Part shown: positions 48,349 to 58,037 of the stretch, piece by piece
Layout: every line of letters begins with the position of its first letter
How positions within the stretch are numbered: position 1 is the first letter of the stretch
Assembly: GCA_963753245.1 (NCBI GenBank)
Contig: CAVWBK010000002.1
Span: 62,001-126,000 of the forward strand
Length of the DNA stretch: 64,000 nucleotides
Reading direction: 5' to 3'
Source of the DNA: VRUE01 sp963753245
Lineage (GTDB): Bacteria > Actinomycetota > Thermoleophilia > Solirubrobacterales > 70-9
The notes under the pieces: model-generated
Databases searched by the model: none
Told to the model about the DNA's origin: nothing
The model's input: only the letters and a program-made list of their open reading frames with translations
Position numbers and translations under genes: made by a program

Positions 48349-51252
48349 ATGATGCTAGCGGTTGAGGGATACACGGGGGATCAGACGGCGCGGCAGACGC
48401 TGCGCCGGGCCGCGTTTGCCCTAATGCTGGCGAGCGCAGGCGTCCTCGGCGCCTTCGCAACGCTGCCCGCCAGCGCCTCTGCGAGCGTGACCAGCGCCGC
48501 CCTTTCACAGCTGAGCGGCGAAGCGGACTGCGTCGGCGAAGAAGCCGTCATTTCCGAAGGCAACGCCTGCGGAACGCTGGTGCAGGAAGGGACACACGAC
48601 GTCTTCCAGGTCCAGCTCAGCCCCGACGGGCGCAACGCCTACTCGGTCGCGATCAACGGCGACCTGGTTGAGTACGCGCGCGACCCGGCCAACGGCGATC
48701 TCAAGGTGATCGGCTGCCTGAGTGCGGGCGCCGATAAATGCGCCGCTGAAAACGTCACCGAAGACGTTCCCGACATCGGCCATCCCTCCTCGCTGACCGT
48801 CAGCCCGGACGGCAAGAACGTTTACGTGACGGGGACCGAAAAGCACGCTCTGGTCGAGCTCGAACGCGACGAAGCCAGCGGCCTGTTGACGCCAATGAAC
48901 GGCGGCAAAGCCTGCATCAGCGAAGAATCTGGCGGCGAATGCGAAATCAAGGAAGCAAAGGGGCTGAAAGAACCCTACGGCGTGACGGTCAGCCCCGACG
49001 GGGAAAGTGTTTACGTAACGGCCGTCAAAGGTGAATCGATTGCCGAGTTCACAAGAGGCTTCCCCGAAGGGGGGCCGCCAGGCCTGCTCAGCCCGATCGC
49101 CGGCGATGAATGCATCGGCGGCGCGACCAGCGGCTGCCCGATCGAAACGGTCGATGGGATGCTCGAACCGATTGGGATCGTCGTCAGCCCCGACGGCAAG
49201 AACGTGTATGTGGCGGCCGGCGCCGGCAACAGCGAAGGGGCGGTCGTTGCCTTCAGGCGCGCAGGCGGTGTGCTGGAACAGCTTCCGGGAGAAGAAGGGT
49301 GCGTGAGCGAAAAAATCGTCGGTTGCAAAGCGGCGACCGCGCTGCAGGGCTCCGAGGATCTGGCGATTAGCGCCGACGGCCAAAACGTCTATGCGACCTC
49401 GGGGCCCAAAAATGCTCTGGTCGAGTTGAGCCGCAACAGCTCGAGCGGAGCGCTCGAACAGCTCAGCGGTGAAAACAAGTGTGTCACGACTGAATCAATC
49501 CCTGGCTGCGCCACGGTCAGCACCGTCGCACTCACGCGCGGAGTGGCGATCAGCCCGCGCGGCGAAGACGTCTATGTCGGGAGCGCTGGCGAAAACGGGG
49601 TGGCGGCCTTCGCGCGCGGCGCCGAAGGGGCGCTGACGGCACTTACGGGCGGCTTTGAATGCGTCACCTCCAACCCGACCGGCTGCGGCACACACAACAA
49701 ACTGCTCGGGCTCGCCGAAGCCCGGCGTCTGGCGATCTCGCCCGATGGCACCAACCTATACGTCGCCGGACAGAGTGCCGGCGCGATCGTCGAGCTGGCA
49801 CGCACTTTCACGCCCACCGTCACGAGCGTGAACCTGCGGAGCGGCTCGACCGCCGGCGGCGACATCGTGCGAATCAAAGGCTTCGGCTTCTCCGAAGATC
49901 TCGCCGGGATGACCGTGAAGTTCGGCGGCACAGAAGCGACGGCGACGGTCAGCTCCGGCACGACCATCATCGCCAAAGCGCCGGCCAACGCCGCAGGCAC
50001 GGTGCATGTGACGGTCGAAAACGAAGCCGGCGAATCCGCGGAAACGGCCAGCGACGCTTTCACCTACAGCGAACGTCCCGAAGTGCTGGGCGTGGCACCG
50101 GCGATCGGCAGCGAAGCGGGGGGTGCCAACGTCACGATCGCCGGCCTGCGACTCAGCGAAGTGACCGGGGTGCGGTTTGGCTCGACTGCGGCTCAGAGCT
50201 TCACGGTCAACGAAGGCGAAGAATCGATCAGCGCCACCGCCCCGCCCGGCAAAGGCTCGGTCGAAGTCACCGTGGAAACCAAACACGGTTCCTCGCCCGC
50301 CGGCCTCGCCGAGGGCTTCACCTATGTGGACGGGACGCCGGGCGCCGCGCCCAGCGCCGGGCTGTTCCTCCAGGGCTACTGCGAAGGGCGTGGCTTTAAG
50401 AGCGTGGTCTTGCAGCGCGAAGCGGTGAGCGGCGTCGGCTTTGCCTACGAGAACTGGGCGTGCGTTGCGCAGGACGGTAGCGAAACTCCGATCTCCAACA
50501 GCGGCGGCTTGCCGAGCATGCAGTCAGCCTGTGAAGAAGGGAATTCCGGTCACACCGTTTACGCCTACCCGACTGACGTCAACAGTGCGTTCAGCTGGGG
50601 GTGCAACGTAGTCGTGCCACCGGAAGAAAGAAAATCAGGTGGAGGCGCTCCGTCCACCCCCCCAAGCGAACCGCCCAAGCAAGTGGGCCCACCGCAGCTC
50701 ACGAAGACCGCAAATCTCGCCCCGGTCGAAGGCACCGTACTCGTGCAGCTGCCTGGCTCGAAGGCACTGGTGTCACTCTCAACGCTGACCCAGGTTCCCT
50801 TCGGCTCCATCATCGACGCCACCCACGGCAAGGTCAGCGTCACCGCGACCGAGCCCAACGGCAGCACCGAGACCGGCGTGTACTTCGGCGGGCGTTTCAA
50901 GTTGACCCAGATGGCCAACGGTACGGTGGTCGCGACGCTGACCGGCGGCAACTTCTCGGTCTGTCCGACCGCGCGTGAGCGCGCACACGAGGCCTCCAGC
51001 GGTCCGTTTGCCCGCGCCGCCGCTTCCCGCAAGCATTCAGTGCGATCGCTGTGGACCAACGCGCACGGTAAATTTTCGACCCGCGGCAACTATGCCGCTG
51101 GCGCTGTGCAGGGCACCGAATGGCTTACCGACGACCTTTGCGATGGGACGCTGATCAAGGTCACCCGCGACAAGGTCGAGGTCACCAACCTGGTCAACCA
51201 CAAGAACGTGCTGGTGCAGGCCGGCCATCAGTACCTTGCCAAGGCGGGTTAG
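48349..51252 (+). CDS. Large secreted beta-propeller protein with IPT/TIG domains
   Basis: A 967-aa exported protein. The start is ATG 48349 or 48352; a signal peptide follows (AFALMLASAGVLGAFATLPASASA). Residues about 50-500 are a propeller of repeats carrying VSPDGKNVYVTGTE/VSPDGESVYVTAVKG-type blades, as in lactonase/6-phosphogluconolactonase-like surface proteins. Two IPT/TIG domains follow (PTVTSVNLRSGSTAGGDIVRIKGFGFSE and PEVLGVAPAIGSEAGGANVTIAGLRLSE). The rest contains a Cys-containing region (LFLQGYCEGRGFKS), a Gly/Pro linker and a C-terminal beta region. Role: probably cell-surface binding. It is divergent from the cyclase operon with 45 nt between starts. Confidence 0.85.
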   Translation: MMLAVEGYTGDQTARQTLRRAAFALMLASAGVLGAFATLPASASASVTSAALSQLSGEADCVGEEAVISEGNACGTLVQEGTHDVFQVQLSPDGRNAYSVAINGDLVEYARDPANGDLKVIGCLSAGADKCAAENVTEDVPDIGHPSSLTVSPDGKNVYVTGTEKHALVELERDEASGLLTPMNGGKACISEESGGECEIKEAKGLKEPYGVTVSPDGESVYVTAVKGESIAEFTRGFPEGGPPGLLSPIAGDECIGGATSGCPIETVDGMLEPIGIVVSPDGKNVYVAAGAGNSEGAVVAFRRAGGVLEQLPGEEGCVSEKIVGCKAATALQGSEDLAISADGQNVYATSGPKNALVELSRNSSSGALEQLSGENKCVTTESIPGCATVSTVALTRGVAISPRGEDVYVGSAGENGVAAFARGAEGALTALTGGFECVTSNPTGCGTHNKLLGLAEARRLAISPDGTNLYVAGQSAGAIVELARTFTPTVTSVNLRSGSTAGGDIVRIKGFGFSEDLAGMTVKFGGTEATATVSSGTTIIAKAPANAAGTVHVTVENEAGESAETASDAFTYSERPEVLGVAPAIGSEAGGANVTIAGLRLSEVTGVRFGSTAAQSFTVNEGEESISATAPPGKGSVEVTVETKHGSSPAGLAEGFTYVDGTPGAAPSAGLFLQGYCEGRGFKSVVLQREAVSGVGFAYENWACVAQDGSETPISNSGGLPSMQSACEEGNSGHTVYAYPTDVNSAFSWGCNVVVPPEERKSGGGAPSTPPSEPPKQVGPPQLTKTANLAPVEGTVLVQLPGSKALVSLSTLTQVPFGSIIDATHGKVSVTATEPNGSTETGVYFGGRFKLTQMANGTVVATLTGGNFSVCPTARERAHEASSGPFARAAASRKHSVRSLWTNAHGKFSTRGNYAAGAVQGTEWLTDDLCDGTLIKVTRDKVEVTNLVNHKNVLVQAGHQYLAKAG
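50289..50332 (+). repeat. 44-bp sequence shared with the RTX relic (copy 1)
   Basis: This block, coding SSPAGLAEGFTYVD at the end of the second IPT domain, is identical over 44 bp to the reverse complement of 59028-59071. The proteins around the two copies are not otherwise related. Confidence 0.9.
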
Positions 51253-51281
51253 CAGCGGCCGCGTCGCGTCGCATCGCCGAC

Positions 51282-54200
51282 TCAGACCCTGATCACGGTC
51301 CGCCGCCGCCCGTCTGCTCGAGCCGCAGAGCCCCCGGTCAGCCACCCTGGGGCGTCCTCTAACGCCGCCAGCCCGGCGCGATGGCCCACCTCGCGCGCCT
51401 GGTCGATCTGGTGAAACTCGAGCAGGCCGACGCCGGGGACGCGAGCCGAGATCGTGAGGTCGGCGAAGCGGCGGGCCGACTCGCCCGTATTGGCGCTCGA
51501 GAGCAGCGCGATCCGGGCCATCGTCTCAGGCAGAGCCGGCAGCCGCCGTCGGGTGCCCGAATGCGCACCAGTCCCTGGGGCTCCGTCGCGGACCCCGCCA
51601 GCGGCGGTCGCTCTCGCGTCCGCGGGGCGGTCCTCGCCGCCCTTTACGTCGATCGCCAGGATCGGGCCCTCTCCTCCCTGCGCCATCGGCTCCAGTGGCA
51701 GGTTGTCCAGCAGCGAGCCGTCGATTCGCAGGCTCCCGTCGCGGCGATGCGGTGGGCCGATTAACGGCAGCGCCATGCTGGAGGCGACCGCCTCGGCAAG
51801 CGGGCCGTCGCGATCGATCACGAGGCGGGCGCCGCGCAGGTCCACGCTCGCGCAGAAAAAGCTGCGCGAAAGTTGCTCGATCCGCGTCTCCCCGAAGGTG
51901 CGCTCGAGCATCGCTTCGGCCTTCTGGCCTTTGATCAGCGAGGCGCGCGGAAAGGTGTAGTCGTTGATCGGGTTGCGCCTGACCCACTCCTCATAGCAGC
52001 AGGCGTCGATCTCGGCGGCGTCGCGACCGCATGCCAGCTGCGCGCCGATGAACGCGCCCATGCTCACGCCGCCGACGCGATCGACGCGCAGGCCCGCGTC
52101 GAGCAGCACCTCGAGCGCGCCGAGATGGGCAAACGCGCGGGCGCCACCACCGCTCAGGACCACGCCGACCGCGTGCCCTGTCAGCCGCCGCGCCACTCTC
52201 GCTAGGTCGGCGCGCTCACCGGCGCCGGCGGCGAGCGCGCAAATCGAGCGGGGTGCGAGCGCCGGGGCCCATCCGCTTTGGCCGGCTGCACCCGGCTGGA
52301 CCCCGTAGAGGAGCAGGTCGGATCCCCACAGCTGGTCCCGGTCTGCTCGCGAATCGGTCGGCGCAGTCAAGGGCCCGTCGGCGGGCGGATTCTCAGCGGA
52401 GGCCAGCGCCACTACGCGGTCGGCACGAGAGAGGCAGAAGCGGGTCCACTCGCTGTCGGCTCCGAGATCGCAGACCATCAGCACGCGGTCGTGGTCGCGC
52501 TCGCAACGCTCGATCAGCGGCGCGTAGTGGGCGGGCCCCGAGTCGCTTGGGCTTTTGGCGCTTTCGGGCGTCTGGGGCTCGGGCGGCGGGCCACCGGCTG
52601 GGTAGAGCACGGCAACGCTGCCATGCGCGCAGAGGGCACGGCTCAGCCCATCGGCGAGGTCAAGCAGGGGAAGTGACGGGTCCAGGGCGCGGAGCGCGAT
52701 CGTCACCGGGAGCGCGTCCTCGCGGGTGGGGTCGATCGCGCGGCTTGCCTGCAACTGCGTGCTGAGCGAACGCGTCGCGGCCAGCGCAAGCTCGGGCTCC
52801 GAGCGCAGCAGCCGATCGAACGCCGGTTTTGCCACTCGGATTAGCTCACTGTCGCGCAGGGCCCGCACCGAGGCGCTGCGTCGCGAGCCGCTGAGCAACG
52901 CGAGCTCGCCGAGCACTGCACCGCGCGTCAGCGTGTTCAGCCTCAGCGGCTCGCCCTCCGCGCCGCCCCGCTCGCTGAGCACCTCCAGCTGCCCGAGTCG
53001 TATCGCATACACCGCGTCGGGCTCCTCGCCACCGCGAAAAAGCCACTGGCCCCGCGCCAACCGGACCGGCTCTGCCAGAGCGGCGACACGGTCGAGCAGC
53101 GCCGGCTCGAGCTCGGCGAATAGCGCTACGCCGCGAAGGAAGTCAGACAGGCTTTGCGGCGCCACCTCGAGCGCCTCGTCCTCGCTTTCGGCCAGGCTTG
53201 GCAGCTCGGGAAGAGGGGCCGTCGCATCGGTGGAGCCCGGCGTGCTTGCGTGAGTCGGTAGCAGCTGCGCTTCGGCGGATTCGCGGGAGCGAGCGACGTG
53301 CAGGCCAAGGCAGGCAATGGCGCCGGCCAAGAAGCAGCCGCAGGCAAACCACCAGCCGTGCTCAAAGGCGTGCACGGCATGAAGCGGCGAGGGCGTGCCG
53401 AGGATCGCGACCAGCACCGCGACACCGAGCGCAGCGCCGAGCTGGCGCGCGACCGAGTTCAACGAGGTGGCGATGGCAAAGCGCGGGCCAGGCACCGAGC
53501 GCACCGCCGCGCCACTTAGTGTCGGGAAGGCCAGGCCGGCACCCACGCCAAGGATCAGCATCCCCGGCAGCCACTTGCCGAGGAAATCGGCGCGGGCGCC
53601 CAGGCGCGTGGCGAAGTAGGCCATCCCGGCAGCCCAGATAAGTGCGCCGGGGACGAGCACCCGGCGGTGGCCGTAGCGCTCGACCAGGCGGCTGGCCGGT
53701 CCCGCGACCACCATCGCGGTGAACGGGCCTGGGGTCAGCGCCAGGCCGGCGGTCAGGATCGAGTAGCGCCACACCGTCGTCAGGAAGAGGACGTTGCACA
53801 GGGTGTAGGCATAGAAGCCGCTGGCCATCACGATCGTCACACCGTTGGAGAGCGCGAAGGCGCGCACCCTTAGCAGCGAGAGATCGACAACCGGCACGCG
53901 TCGGCGCCCCGAGCGCAGCACGAAGTAGGCGCCGAGTGCAAGCGCTGCCGCGAACGCGGTGATCGTCAGGGCGCTGCCCCAGCCCCATTCCTGACCCTTG
54001 ACGATTGCCACTACCAGGAGCGCGATCGCGGCACTCAGCACGAGAGCACCAATCAGGTCGGGCACACGACGGCGGCCGGGCGCGCGACTCTCGACGATCA
54101 CACGCCGCGTCAGCGCGAGGGCGGCTATGCCCACCGGGATGTTGACCAGGAACACGAGCCGCCAGCTGGAGGCTGTGATCAAAAGGCCGCCGAGTGGCGG

Positions 54201-54701
54201 GCCGATGCCGGCCGCCAGTGCCGCGACCGCCGACCACAACGCCACCGCGTGGGTCCGCTCGCTCTCCCGGTGCGCCTCGAGCACAATCGCCAGCGAGCTC
54301 GGCACGAGCGCCGCCGCGCCGGTCGCCTGCAGCGCGCGCGCCGCGATCAGCAAGCCCATCGTGGGGGCCACGGCGCAGAGCGCGGAGGCCGCCGTGAACA
54401 GCGCGATCGCCATGCTGAAGACGCGCCGGCGGCCGAGCAGGTCGGCCAGCTGGCCGCCGCCGACCAGGAAGGCCGCGAAAACGATGTTGTAAGCGTTCAG
54501 CACCCACGAGACGCTCGACAGTGGCTTGCCGAAGTCCTCTGCGATGCTCGGCACGGCGATGTTGACAATCGTCGCGTCTACGAACGCCATGAACGTCCCT
54601 AGCACCGCAACCGCCAAGACGGCACGGGGACTCGAGACGCGCCGCCCGCCCCTTGGCCGCGTCGGCCGCACCCCAATCGCTGCGCGTGTGTCGATGGCCA
54701 T
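51282..54701 (-). CDS. MFS transporter / cNMP-binding / patatin-phospholipase fusion
   Basis: A 1139-aa fusion from ATG 54701 (GGAGAAG just upstream). Residues about 20-470 are a DHA2-type 14-TM MFS exporter (VLGTFMAFVDATIVNIAVPSI, LADLLGRRRVFSM, motif C-like AAGIGPPLGGLLI). About 520-620 is a cNMP-binding domain (GQWLFRGGEEPDAVYAIRLGQLEVL..VLGELALLSGSRRSASVRA). A linker of the type found in bacterial NTE-like proteins follows. About 845-1005 is a patatin domain: oxyanion GGGARAFAHLG, nucleophile GVSMG and IDGSLLDNLP for the Asp. Cytoplasmic lipase plus exporter in one chain suggests ligand-gated release and export of lipid products (inference). Confidence 0.92.
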   Translation of the reverse strand: MAIDTRAAIGVRPTRPRGGRRVSSPRAVLAVAVLGTFMAFVDATIVNIAVPSIAEDFGKPLSSVSWVLNAYNIVFAAFLVGGGQLADLLGRRRVFSMAIALFTAASALCAVAPTMGLLIAARALQATGAAALVPSSLAIVLEAHRESERTHAVALWSAVAALAAGIGPPLGGLLITASSWRLVFLVNIPVGIAALALTRRVIVESRAPGRRRVPDLIGALVLSAAIALLVVAIVKGQEWGWGSALTITAFAAALALGAYFVLRSGRRRVPVVDLSLLRVRAFALSNGVTIVMASGFYAYTLCNVLFLTTVWRYSILTAGLALTPGPFTAMVVAGPASRLVERYGHRRVLVPGALIWAAGMAYFATRLGARADFLGKWLPGMLILGVGAGLAFPTLSGAAVRSVPGPRFAIATSLNSVARQLGAALGVAVLVAILGTPSPLHAVHAFEHGWWFACGCFLAGAIACLGLHVARSRESAEAQLLPTHASTPGSTDATAPLPELPSLAESEDEALEVAPQSLSDFLRGVALFAELEPALLDRVAALAEPVRLARGQWLFRGGEEPDAVYAIRLGQLEVLSERGGAEGEPLRLNTLTRGAVLGELALLSGSRRSASVRALRDSELIRVAKPAFDRLLRSEPELALAATRSLSTQLQASRAIDPTREDALPVTIALRALDPSLPLLDLADGLSRALCAHGSVAVLYPAGGPPPEPQTPESAKSPSDSGPAHYAPLIERCERDHDRVLMVCDLGADSEWTRFCLSRADRVVALASAENPPADGPLTAPTDSRADRDQLWGSDLLLYGVQPGAAGQSGWAPALAPRSICALAAGAGERADLARVARRLTGHAVGVVLSGGGARAFAHLGALEVLLDAGLRVDRVGGVSMGAFIGAQLACGRDAAEIDACCYEEWVRRNPINDYTFPRASLIKGQKAEAMLERTFGETRIEQLSRSFFCASVDLRGARLVIDRDGPLAEAVASSMALPLIGPPHRRDGSLRIDGSLLDNLPLEPMAQGGEGPILAIDVKGGEDRPADARATAAGGVRDGAPGTGAHSGTRRRLPALPETMARIALLSSANTGESARRFADLTISARVPGVGLLEFHQIDQAREVGHRAGLAALEDAPGWLTGGSAARADGRRRTVIRV

Positions 54702-55040
54702 CTTCTCCACGGGCCTCGAGAGGGCCGAGCTCCCACCCATCTGCCCGTCTAGACGACTATGGCAGCTCGCCAGGCGGGCGGCAAACGCTGTTGTCGGCGA
54801 AAGCGGTGCTCTGCTGGGATCCGGTCGGCTCACCGGCCGTGGCATCAACTTTAAGTGCCAGGTTCTCTCCAGCGTGCTCGCTTGACTGCGGCGAGTGGGT
54901 CAGGTCATCGGCGTAGTCTCCGTCGACCGTGGACCAACCTTCATTCCGCCCCGGGCCCGACGGCCGCTCTCCGATGAGACCGGGGCAGTGACGCCCTGAC
55001 CGCAACTCCGCACGACGGGCACGGTTTGAGCGGGCGCGGG

Positions 55041-56894
55041 ATGCCCCCTCAGGTCACCGACAGACCGCGGGCGATGCGCCCACCCGTGCCACTCCTGGCG
55101 CTTGCGACATGTGTCGTCGCGCTCGTCGCCGCCCTCTACCTGCTCTGGGGCCAGCAGTCGGCGGTCGCGCGAGTCGGCCCGGCGCTACCGGTGCGGCCCA
55201 ATTTCGTCGTCATCCAGACCGACGACTCGACCCTCGAACAGCTCTACGCGTCCTTCACGCCCTACCCGGGCGCGCCGGCGATCCAGGCGATGCCCAACAC
55301 CTTGGATCTGATCGCCAAACGAGGCGCCACCTTCAACCGCTACTACGCCTCCTACTCGCTCTGCGCACCCTCGCGGGCGAGCCTGCTCACCGGCCGCTAC
55401 GCCCACAACGAGGACAAAGGAAACGTCGAGCCCGACGGCGGCTACACGGGCTTTCGCTCGACCCCCGGATGGCGTCACAACGTCGCCACGTGGCTGCAGG
55501 ACGACGGTTACCGCACGATCCACATCGGCAAGTTCCTGAACGGATATGGCGAACCGCCCTATTCGACCGCGGCCGAAGTGCCGCCCGGCTGGAGCGCCTG
55601 GCAGAGCGTGATCAACTCCGATTCCGATCACTTCTTCTATGGCTATGAACTGAGCGACAACGGCGTCCTCGAAGGGCCGTTCGGCAACTCCGGCAGCTGG
55701 GAAACGCGCGAATACGGCGAACGCGACGACCCCGGCTGCCCGACCGCGCCGCTCAATGGCAAACCGTGCTACTACGAGACCGACAAGTTCGACGAACTGG
55801 CGGCCCGCGAACTGGCGGCGACTCCCGCCGAACGGCCCTTCTATCTGCAGCTCGACGAGACCGCGCCGCATGGTGACTTCCGCCGCCCCGCCGGCCCCGA
55901 GCCTCCCGCCCGCTACTCATACCTCTTCGACGGAGCGCCGTTGCCCGACGATCGTAGCCAGGGCTTCGACGAGGGCAACGTCAGCGACAAGCCGCGCTTC
56001 GTGCGCGAAGCGCCCTACCTCACGCTGGACGAAATCCACACCTACCGCGTCTACTACGACAATGCGCTGGCCTCGCTGCGCGGCGTCGATGACGGCGTGC
56101 GGGAGATCGTCGAAGAGCTCGGTGCCCTGCATCGCCTCCGCGACACCTACATCATCTTCACCTCCGATAACGGCTTCTTCTACGGTCAGCATCGCCTCGT
56201 CGGCGGCAAGTTCCTCGCCTATGAGCCCTCCACCCACCTGCCCTTCCTGATCCGCGGACCGGGGATCCGGCCGGGCAACGAATCCGACGAGCTGGCCGCC
56301 AATGTCGACATCGCGCCGACGATCCTCGAACTGGCCCACGTCAAGCCCGACCGCAGCGTCGACGGCCGCTCGCTCTTCCCCTTCGCCCGCGATCCCTCGC
56401 TCATCACTCGTCGTCCGATCCTCTTCGAGTCCTTCGTCGAAACCAACGACGTCGATGAAAACGGCGGCAAGCCTGCGGAAACCGCTCCGCCGTCCGAAGG
56501 AGTGACCTATCCATCAGGGGAGGCGAAGGCATCCACGGCGAGGTCGCGCCGCGGCGCCACGGCCTCGATCGTCGCTCCGCCCAAGAACTACTACGGAATC
56601 GTCCTCGGTCCCTACAAGTACATCGAGTGGCCCGACGGGGAGAAAGAGCTCTACGACCTCGAAACCGACCCCTACGAGCTCAACAACCGCGTCCGCGAAC
56701 CCAACCTCTTCCCGATCCGCGCCTTCCTGCATCGCGAACTAGAACGCCTCGAGACCTGCTCGGGCAAGGTCTGCAGCGAAGAATCGCCGCCCCTGCCGCT
56801 GACCCGCAGCGAACAGGCGCAGCTGAAACGAGAAAAGGAACGCGTGCGCCGCGAAAAGGAAAAGCAACGCCGCGAAAAACACAAAGGTCACTGA
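55041..56894 (+). CDS. Type I sulfatase (formylglycine-dependent)
   Basis: A 617-aa sulfatase. ATG 55041 is chosen; a TTG at 55026 and ATG 55074 are alternatives. An N-terminal hydrophobic segment (LLALATCVVALVAALYLLWG) exports or anchors it. The alkaline-phosphatase-like fold is shown by NFVVIQTDDSTLEQLY (metal Asp pair), the modification motif SLCAPSRASLLTGR near residue 110 (Cys converted to formylglycine), IHIGKFLNGYG, ETAPHGDFRRP, and TYIIFTSDNGFFYGQHRL. The C-terminal tail is strongly charged (KREKERVRREKEKQRREKHKGH). It probably releases sulfate from glycans or aryl sulfates outside the cytoplasm. One-base overlap with the FGE gene. Confidence 0.93.
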   Translation: MPPQVTDRPRAMRPPVPLLALATCVVALVAALYLLWGQQSAVARVGPALPVRPNFVVIQTDDSTLEQLYASFTPYPGAPAIQAMPNTLDLIAKRGATFNRYYASYSLCAPSRASLLTGRYAHNEDKGNVEPDGGYTGFRSTPGWRHNVATWLQDDGYRTIHIGKFLNGYGEPPYSTAAEVPPGWSAWQSVINSDSDHFFYGYELSDNGVLEGPFGNSGSWETREYGERDDPGCPTAPLNGKPCYYETDKFDELAARELAATPAERPFYLQLDETAPHGDFRRPAGPEPPARYSYLFDGAPLPDDRSQGFDEGNVSDKPRFVREAPYLTLDEIHTYRVYYDNALASLRGVDDGVREIVEELGALHRLRDTYIIFTSDNGFFYGQHRLVGGKFLAYEPSTHLPFLIRGPGIRPGNESDELAANVDIAPTILELAHVKPDRSVDGRSLFPFARDPSLITRRPILFESFVETNDVDENGGKPAETAPPSEGVTYPSGEAKASTARSRRGATASIVAPPKNYYGIVLGPYKYIEWPDGEKELYDLETDPYELNNRVREPNLFPIRAFLHRELERLETCSGKVCSEESPPLPLTRSEQAQLKREKERVRREKEKQRREKHKGH

Positions 56895-57856
56895 TGGCTT
56901 CGAGCAGCAACCCCAGAGACTCAGCTAGGCCCCCTGGGATGAGCTGGATCGAGGGCGGCAGCTTCCGCATGGGCTGCGAGGTCTTCTACCCCGAGGAGGC
57001 GCCCGTCCACAGCGTCGCCGTCGACGGCTTCTGGATCGACACGCGGCCGGTTACGGTGCGCGAGTTCCGCCACTTCGTTCGCGAGACGGGCCACGTCACG
57101 ATCGCGGAGCGAAAGCCCGACCCGGCCCAGTACCCGGGCATCGACCCGCGGCTTTTGGTGCCCGGCTCACTGGTCTTTCGAGGCACCCCCGGACCGGTGC
57201 CGCTGGATGACTTCCGCGCCTGGTGGGAGTTCGTCCCCGGCGCCAACTGGCGACGTCCGGAGGGGCCGGGCAGTGACGTGCGCGGGCGCGAGGAGCACCC
57301 GGTGGTCCACGTCGGCAACGAGGACGCGGCTGCCTACGGCGCCTGGGCAGGCAAGGAGCTGCCGAGCGAGGCCGAGTGGGAGCTCGCAGCACGTGGAGGC
57401 CTCGACGGGGTGCTCTTCACCTGGGGCGAGGAGGACCATTACGGGCGCGAGCGCCCGCTGGCCAATACCTGGCACGGGCGCTTTCCGTGGGAGAACCTCG
57501 GGGCGGCCGGCTGGCGCGGCACATCGAAGGTCGGTGCCTTCCCGTCCAACGGCTATGGCCTACACGACATGGCCGGCAACGTCTGGGAATGGACCGCTGA
57601 CTTCTTCACCCCACGCCATCCGAATGAAGCGTCGCACCCCTGCTGTGTGCCGACAAATCCCCGGGTCAGCTCCGACGCGCAAGCCTACGACCCCAAGATG
57701 CCCGACTCGAACATCCCGCGAAAGGTGATCAAGGGGGGCTCGCATCTCTGTGCGCCGAGCTACTGCCTGCGCTACAGACCCGCCGCCCGTCAGGGCGAGG
57801 CGCTCGACAGCTCGACCAGCCACGTCGGCTTTCGCTGCATCCAGCGGGAGGGCTGA
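56894..57856 (+). CDS. Formylglycine-generating enzyme (sulfatase-modifying factor)
   Basis: A 320-aa enzyme, ATG 56894 overlapping the sulfatase TGA (TGATG). Family motifs: WIEGGSFRMGCE, VDGFWIDTRPVTVREFRHFV, VHVGNEDAAAYGAWAGKELPSEAEWELAARGG, YGLHDMAGNVWEWTADFF, and KGGSHLCAPSYCLRYRPAARQ, in which the two Cys five residues apart are the copper-binding catalytic pair. It oxidises the Cys of CxPxR in unfolded sulfatases to formylglycine, here surely that of its upstream neighbour. The enzyme has no signal peptide, consistent with cytoplasmic modification before export. Confidence 0.95.
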   Translation: MASSSNPRDSARPPGMSWIEGGSFRMGCEVFYPEEAPVHSVAVDGFWIDTRPVTVREFRHFVRETGHVTIAERKPDPAQYPGIDPRLLVPGSLVFRGTPGPVPLDDFRAWWEFVPGANWRRPEGPGSDVRGREEHPVVHVGNEDAAAYGAWAGKELPSEAEWELAARGGLDGVLFTWGEEDHYGRERPLANTWHGRFPWENLGAAGWRGTSKVGAFPSNGYGLHDMAGNVWEWTADFFTPRHPNEASHPCCVPTNPRVSSDAQAYDPKMPDSNIPRKVIKGGSHLCAPSYCLRYRPAARQGEALDSSTSHVGFRCIQREG

Positions 57857-58037
57857 GCCGATCGTCTCGGGTGGAGATGTTCCTGCCTGAATGCGACTCA
57901 GTGGCACGGCGCACCGAAAAAAGCACCTCGGCCGCGCCAACGAATATACGGTCACCGTCCCGTCACGGGGGGCCTAACCGCAACGATGCCGCGTCCGCGA
58001 TGTTTCAGGAATTGCCTCTTTAGCCGGGGGCTGCCGC

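Noticed and set aside
54702..54848. An upstream start for the MFS-cNMP-patatin fusion at 54848
   Set aside because: The extra 49 residues are Pro/Arg/Ser-rich with no membrane or domain match, while ATG 54701 has GGAGAAG at good spacing.
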